Origin: Streptomyces noursei ATCC 11455 | GTDB taxonomy: Bacteria; Actinomycetota; Actinomycetes; Streptomycetales; Streptomycetaceae | Reading direction: 5' to 3' | NCBI RefSeq assembly: GCF_001704275.1 | Contig: NZ_CP011533.1 | Coordinates: 9,734,001 to 9,798,000, forward strand | DNA: 64,000 nucleotides | Shown: positions 61,139-64,000 of the stretch, in pieces | Layout of the letters: each line of letters starts with the position of its first letter | How positions within the stretch are numbered: position 1 is the stretch's first letter | The notes under the pieces: generated by a model | Told to the model about the DNA's origin: nothing | What the model saw: the letters and a program-made list of their open reading frames with translations, nothing else | The model's database searches: none | Translations under genes and position numbers: made by a program

Positions 61139-61593
61139 CACTGGTGCCCGTATTCTTCTCTGACCATGGTTAGGAACTTGACGCTGAGCGTGTTGTGCAC
61201 GACGCCGAGGATCTTGTCCCCGTGCCGGTCGTGGATGACCTCGTGGCCGCGCTTGGCGATGGACGCGGACAGGTAGAACCGCCGGCCCTGGTACTCGCGG
61301 TAGAGGCAGTTCGCCGACTCCGGAAACGGCTCGCAATTGCAGATCGGGTCGACCGTATCGAGGATGACGTCCCCCGGTCCCTGGCCGATCGGCAGGAGGC
61401 TCGCGAGCTGGACGCGGATGATCTGGTCCCGCTGCTCAGGATCACCAGGCCGTGTCATGTCGGCTGAATCGACGATGCTGCGCGTCCTGCGCACGATGTC
61501 GGGGCGCTCCTTCGAGTGCCAGTTCACGGCATATTTCGTGAGGACCGATCCCGCTTCCTCGGTGTCAGCCGGCTCGGGCTCATTGGGTTCCAT
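61138..61593 (-). CDS. Hypothetical protein
   Basis: 151 residues. The acidic N-terminus (MEPNEPEPADTEEAG) is followed by an alpha/beta domain (QIIRVQLASLLPIGQGPGDV, PICNCEPFPESANC, FYLSASIAKRGHEVIHDRHG). Translationally coupled to the 576-residue gene. The upstream leader carries a sequence repeated before the 86-residue gene. Confidence 0.6.
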   Translation of the reverse strand: MEPNEPEPADTEEAGSVLTKYAVNWHSKERPDIVRRTRSIVDSADMTRPGDPEQRDQIIRVQLASLLPIGQGPGDVILDTVDPICNCEPFPESANCLYREYQGRRFYLSASIAKRGHEVIHDRHGDKILGVVHNTLSVKFLTMVREEYGHQ

Positions 61594-61705
61594 TGCGTTG
61601 TCCTTTCGTGGTTCCTCGGTCGGGCGGTTTCCCGAGCATGGAAAAGCGGCCCACCCGGATTTGGATGAGCCGCCGCTGTCTTGGGGCGTACGTCGCGCCG
61701 GGATG
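61594..61705 (-). promoter_or_regulatory. Leader and terminator between two small operons
   Basis: 61,604-61,624 holds a sequence (plus strand TTTCGTGGTTCC, then TCGGTCGGG) nearly identical to 62,592-62,613 upstream of the 86-residue gene. Beyond it, AGCGGC ... GCCGCT (61,650-61,680) forms a hairpin after the 205-residue gene. On the coding strand the shared leader ends in the ribosome site of each gene. Confidence 0.45.
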
Positions 61706-62323
61706 TCAGTCCTCGGCGCGTTCGACCGTGACGATGTAGGCCATGTCCTCGGCGTCGCGCCACTCGCCGATCACGCGCCACCCGGCCTCGCTCAGAAGCT
61801 GCTCGGCCTCGTGCCGGCCGTCCTCGGGGTCCCCGTCTTCGGCGGTCACCGTGGTCAGCGCGCGGAAGGCAGCGGGCGTGGGGTAGTCGGGCGACCACGC
61901 CCGCTCGTCGCCCGGATGCTCGCCAATCAACTTGTCCTGCCACACGGCGACTTCCATGCGCGGCTGGGAGAGGTGACCGATGCCGTAGGTCATCCAGGCG
62001 CTGAAGTGAGGGCGGCTGGACCAGTCAGCCTCGCGCTCGTTCTCCAGGTCCCAGCGCTTGAACATCGCGCCGAGCTGAGCGTAGACGTGGCGGGCTTGCG
62101 CCTCGTCCAGGGACAACGTCCCACCTCGGGGCCGGCCGTCCTCGTCGGGGGCGATCGGCGCGTAGTACTCGAAGCCGGAGCGGAAGCGGGCAATGTCGCC
62201 GATGATCAGCTCATGACGCCCGTTCAACGACTGCTCCAGCGGCGGCAGGTGGCTGCGGTCGATGTCTCGGATGCTCGGCAGCGTGCGCAGGTCGATGATG
62301 CCGCGGTCGGTCTGGGGCTCCAT
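61706..62323 (-). CDS. Hypothetical protein
   Basis: 205 residues. Strand/helix alternation without a signal (RHELIIGDIARFRSGFEYYA, QARHVYAQLGAMFKRWDLEN, SEAGWRVIGEWRDAEDMAYI). The ATG overlaps the stop of the 86-residue gene (TGATG), so the two are coupled. Not recognised. Confidence 0.6.
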   Translation of the reverse strand: MEPQTDRGIIDLRTLPSIRDIDRSHLPPLEQSLNGRHELIIGDIARFRSGFEYYAPIAPDEDGRPRGGTLSLDEAQARHVYAQLGAMFKRWDLENEREADWSSRPHFSAWMTYGIGHLSQPRMEVAVWQDKLIGEHPGDERAWSPDYPTPAAFRALTTVTAEDGDPEDGRHEAEQLLSEAGWRVIGEWRDAEDMAYIVTVERAED

Positions 62324-62583
62324 CAGTTGAATTCCTCTTCCTCGTCGGGGTCTATCGGACCGAAATGCGGGGCGTTGGGGTCGCCGAGGGTTACCAACTC
62401 ATCGTCACCGCAACGCCAGTTGGTAGTGCTGGAGTCGAACCAGGGCTCCTCGTCACCGAGCCAGCGTGGGTCCCACACGACCTCGTGATCATCTCGGGTG
62501 TAGTGGATCTTCGCCTGCCGCTGGATTCCGTCCTTGTCGATCCAGGTGTGTATCCACGCGTCCCACCGTACCGGCGTGCTCAT
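62323..62583 (-). CDS. Small hypothetical protein
   Basis: 86 residues from ATG 62583; the shared leader supplies AAGAGGA. Trp- and Asp-rich beta-type sequence (WDAWIHTWIDKDGIQRQAKI, EVVWDPRWLGDEEPW), ending in DPDEEEEFN. Possibly a small adaptor. Coupled to the 205-residue gene. Confidence 0.6.
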   Translation of the reverse strand: MSTPVRWDAWIHTWIDKDGIQRQAKIHYTRDDHEVVWDPRWLGDEEPWFDSSTTNWRCGDDELVTLGDPNAPHFGPIDPDEEEEFN

Positions 62584-62617
62584 CAGTCCTCTTTCCGTGG
62601 TTCCTTGGTCGGGTGGG

Positions 62618-63487
62618 TCAGGATGCGTATGCGCTGAGGACCGTGTACGCCTGGGCGACGGAGGCGTTGCGCAGCCACACAGCAGCCCACGTCCGGCTCC
62701 GGGTTCCGGTTTCTTCACGCGTCACGGCCAGGGCATGCCGGATGGTGAGAACGCCACTGACGTCTTGCAGGTCGGTGTACCTGGGCATGTCGCTGACGAC
62801 ATGCTTCGCGATCAGGCCCGGGAAGGTCACGGCGAGCGTGGCGCGGTATTCCTTCGGAAGGTTCTCGACGCCCTTCATGGGAGTGCCGAGGACCGGCCGG
62901 ATGCCCTGCGTGATTCGTGCCGCCTCCCGGACGGACAAGTGCGGGAGGCGGATCTCCACACGGGTGCTGTCGTCGGTCGGGGCGGTGATGATCACATGGA
63001 GGGGACGTCGTTCTCCGTCTTCGTACTCCCGGATTGATACATTCAGCCGCTCTCGCTTGTACTCGATAGTCGTCCGCTCGGTGTGAGGCCGGGCGATGGC
63101 GTTGATTCCCGCATCCCGCAGCGGCAAGGAGAGCACCCGCAGGCCGGCCACTGCGTCCTCCCGTCCGAAGTGCGGCAGGATCTCGGTGCGGATGGCCTGC
63201 ACCGTCCGCTGGACACTGACTGAGCGGTCGTCGGCCGTCTCGATCACGGCGGTGACATCTTCCAGCGGCCTGAGCTTGTCGCGGCTGATCGACACATGCG
63301 CGGTGAGAAGGACTCGGTCCGCGCCGTCGTCCAGGGCGATTCGGAATCCGATGGGGTGCACGACGATCGCGGAACTCAAGATGCCCTCGACCCGCCACTC
63401 CGGGCCGAGCATGGCGGCTGTCTCATACGCGATCAGGCGGAGCGGTTCAGAAACGAGCCGCATATCGTTCCAGATGGGGTCGGACAT
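62618..63487 (-). CDS. Hypothetical protein
   Basis: 289 residues from ATG 63487, with TTAGGAGAA upstream. Two similar halves of alpha/beta character: RIALDDGADRVLLTAHVSIS with QRTVQAIRTEILPHF, and LHVIITAPTDDSTRVEIRLP with LPKEYRATLAVTFPGLIAKH. This suggests an internal duplication. No motif recognised. It is the first gene of the right-hand minus-strand series. Confidence 0.6.
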   Translation of the reverse strand: MSDPIWNDMRLVSEPLRLIAYETAAMLGPEWRVEGILSSAIVVHPIGFRIALDDGADRVLLTAHVSISRDKLRPLEDVTAVIETADDRSVSVQRTVQAIRTEILPHFGREDAVAGLRVLSLPLRDAGINAIARPHTERTTIEYKRERLNVSIREYEDGERRPLHVIITAPTDDSTRVEIRLPHLSVREAARITQGIRPVLGTPMKGVENLPKEYRATLAVTFPGLIAKHVVSDMPRYTDLQDVSGVLTIRHALAVTREETGTRSRTWAAVWLRNASVAQAYTVLSAYAS

Positions 63488-63591
63488 GGGTTCTCCTAAC
63501 TTGCGCTTCATCCCACTTGGTGCACGGGCATGAAAAATGCGGCCTGCCGATTGGCGAGCCGCTGCGTTTCTGCTGCGTCCATGGCTGAACG

Positions 63592-63640
63592 CATGGTGCC
63601 CCGCGCCGGAATTGAACCGGCTGCATTCTTCTGACGGGGC
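63592..63640 (-). other. tRNA-like acceptor/T-arm hairpin with encoded CCA
   Basis: On the minus strand: GCCCCG, 13 unpaired bases, a perfect T arm (GCCGG, loop TTCAATT, CCGGC), then GCGGGGC, A and CCA. Six acceptor pairs (GCCCCG/CGGGGC) stack on the five-pair T arm, as in a minimal tRNA helix. There is no D arm or anticodon arm between them; a separate 7-bp hairpin (CTGGCCG/CGGCCAG) lies just upstream. No normal tRNA fits. Confidence 0.5.
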
Positions 63641-63728
63641 TGGCCGGTCATCGGCCAGGTCACTGAACCTCTTTCATCCTGTTCCGTGGGGGTGAAGTGG
63701 CCTGGTCAGCGGGGTGGTGGGTGACATG

Positions 63729-63787
63729 GCAGAGCCCCTTGTCGTTGGGGTGTTGATCTCACTCGACACCGGCGCCAAGGGGCTCTG
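63729..63787. repeat. 12-bp inverted repeat before the IS5 transposase
   Basis: CAGAGCCCCTTG (63,729-63,740) pairs with CAAGGGGCTCTG (63,776-63,787). The right copy ends one base before the TTG start of the transposase frame. It may be part of the element's left end or an attenuating hairpin. Confidence 0.6.
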
Positions 63788-64000
63788 TTGGTTCCGTATC
63801 CTGCCATGCTCGATGTCCCGTACGAGCTCGTTGAGCACGTCTCGTGGCTGATCCACGCCCGTCGGCGCGAGCTGAAGTCGCCCTGGCGGAGGCTGGGGTG
63901 CTTCAAGCAGGCCCTGCTGGTGCTGGTGCATCTCCGGAAGAACGAGACGTTCGCCCAGGTCGGAGCAGGTTTTGGAGTCTCGGAGTCCACGGCCTGGCGA
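63788..64000 (+). CDS. IS5-type transposase (partial)
   Basis: 71 codons to the right edge. TTG 63788 gives LVPYPAMLDVPYELVEHVSW; ATG 63806 is an alternative. The helix-turn-helix region (SPWRRLGCFKQALLVLVHLR, FAQVGAGFGVSESTAWR) is that of IS5-group DDE_4/HARBI1-like transposases common in Streptomyces. The catalytic part lies outside the window. Confidence 0.75.
   Translation, partial: MVPYPAMLDVPYELVEHVSWLIHARRRELKSPWRRLGCFKQALLVLVHLRKNETFAQVGAGFGVSESTAWR

Noticed and set aside
59342..61276. 644-codon plus frame opposite the 576-residue gene
   Set aside because: Gly/Val-rich antisense shadow; the minus gene has coupled starts and mixed composition.
63592..63670. Complete minus-strand tRNA at 63.6 kb
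   Set aside because: The only partner for the 3' acceptor strand is 36 nt away; D and anticodon arms cannot be placed.
1..64000. CRISPR array
   Set aside because: No regularly spaced identical repeats with unique spacers; the operator arrays have only 3-4 short units.

Overview
The window is GC-rich actinomycete DNA and reads like a Streptomyces plasmid or integrative element rather than core chromosome. GTG starts, overlapping ATGA/GTGA junctions and G/C-ending third codon positions are general. I see no ribosomal RNA, complete tRNA or housekeeping gene. The content is transfer machinery, mobile elements, plasmid- or phage-type proteins of unknown function and decayed gene fragments. The left edge cuts a TadE-like gene and the right edge cuts an IS5-type transposase.

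Left part (1-24,988). Three tightly packed minus-strand blocks lie side by side. (i) A Tad/Flp-type block: lipoprotein, secreted protein, SAF-domain protein, TadZ-, TadA-, TadB- and TadC-like proteins, a small pilin-like protein and TadE (6,965 down to 1). (ii) A type IV secretion block: two-TM protein, VirB6/TrbL-like channel protein, transglycosylase-NlpC/P60 cell-wall enzyme, membrane protein and VirD4-like coupling ATPase (14,975 down to 7,468). (iii) A second type IV block: TcpC/VirB8-like protein, small membrane proteins and VirB4-like ATPase (23,780 down to 19,281). Between (ii) and (iii) sits an insert-like group: an ABC transporter, a lasso-peptide-type B2 protein and a Gp88-family protein. 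Blocks (ii) and (iii), and the replication-relaxation gene at 34.3-35.2 kb, share the same direct-repeat array upstream of their first genes. This suggests one regulator for conjugation.

Middle (25,000-43,400). This is an accessory zone with a pRiA4b ORF-3-like protein, a cytochrome P450, two tandem ISAzo13-type elements inserted in a 23-bp-armed palindrome, an XF1762-type protein, a replication-relaxation protein, a DNA-binding protein with several possible helix-turn-helix segments, a frameshifted gene, an IS110 transposase beside an ssb-like gene that carries an in-frame TAA, and several unknown proteins and remnants.

Right part (43,367-63,487). Everything apart from the group II intron ORF lies on the minus strand. 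Two giant proteins of unknown function (1,485 and 1,200 codons) are separated by an IS21 element whose istB is interrupted by a group II intron in antisense orientation. Upstream of them lies a run of small proteins with hairpin terminators between short operons. A tRNA-like acceptor/T-arm hairpin with an encoded CCA lies at 63.6 kb, before the partial IS5 element.

Functional picture (inference): VirB4, VirD4, VirB6-like, TcpC-like, cell-wall hydrolase and pilus proteins together could build a DNA-transfer apparatus. No relaxase, integrase or replication initiator is recognisable within the window.
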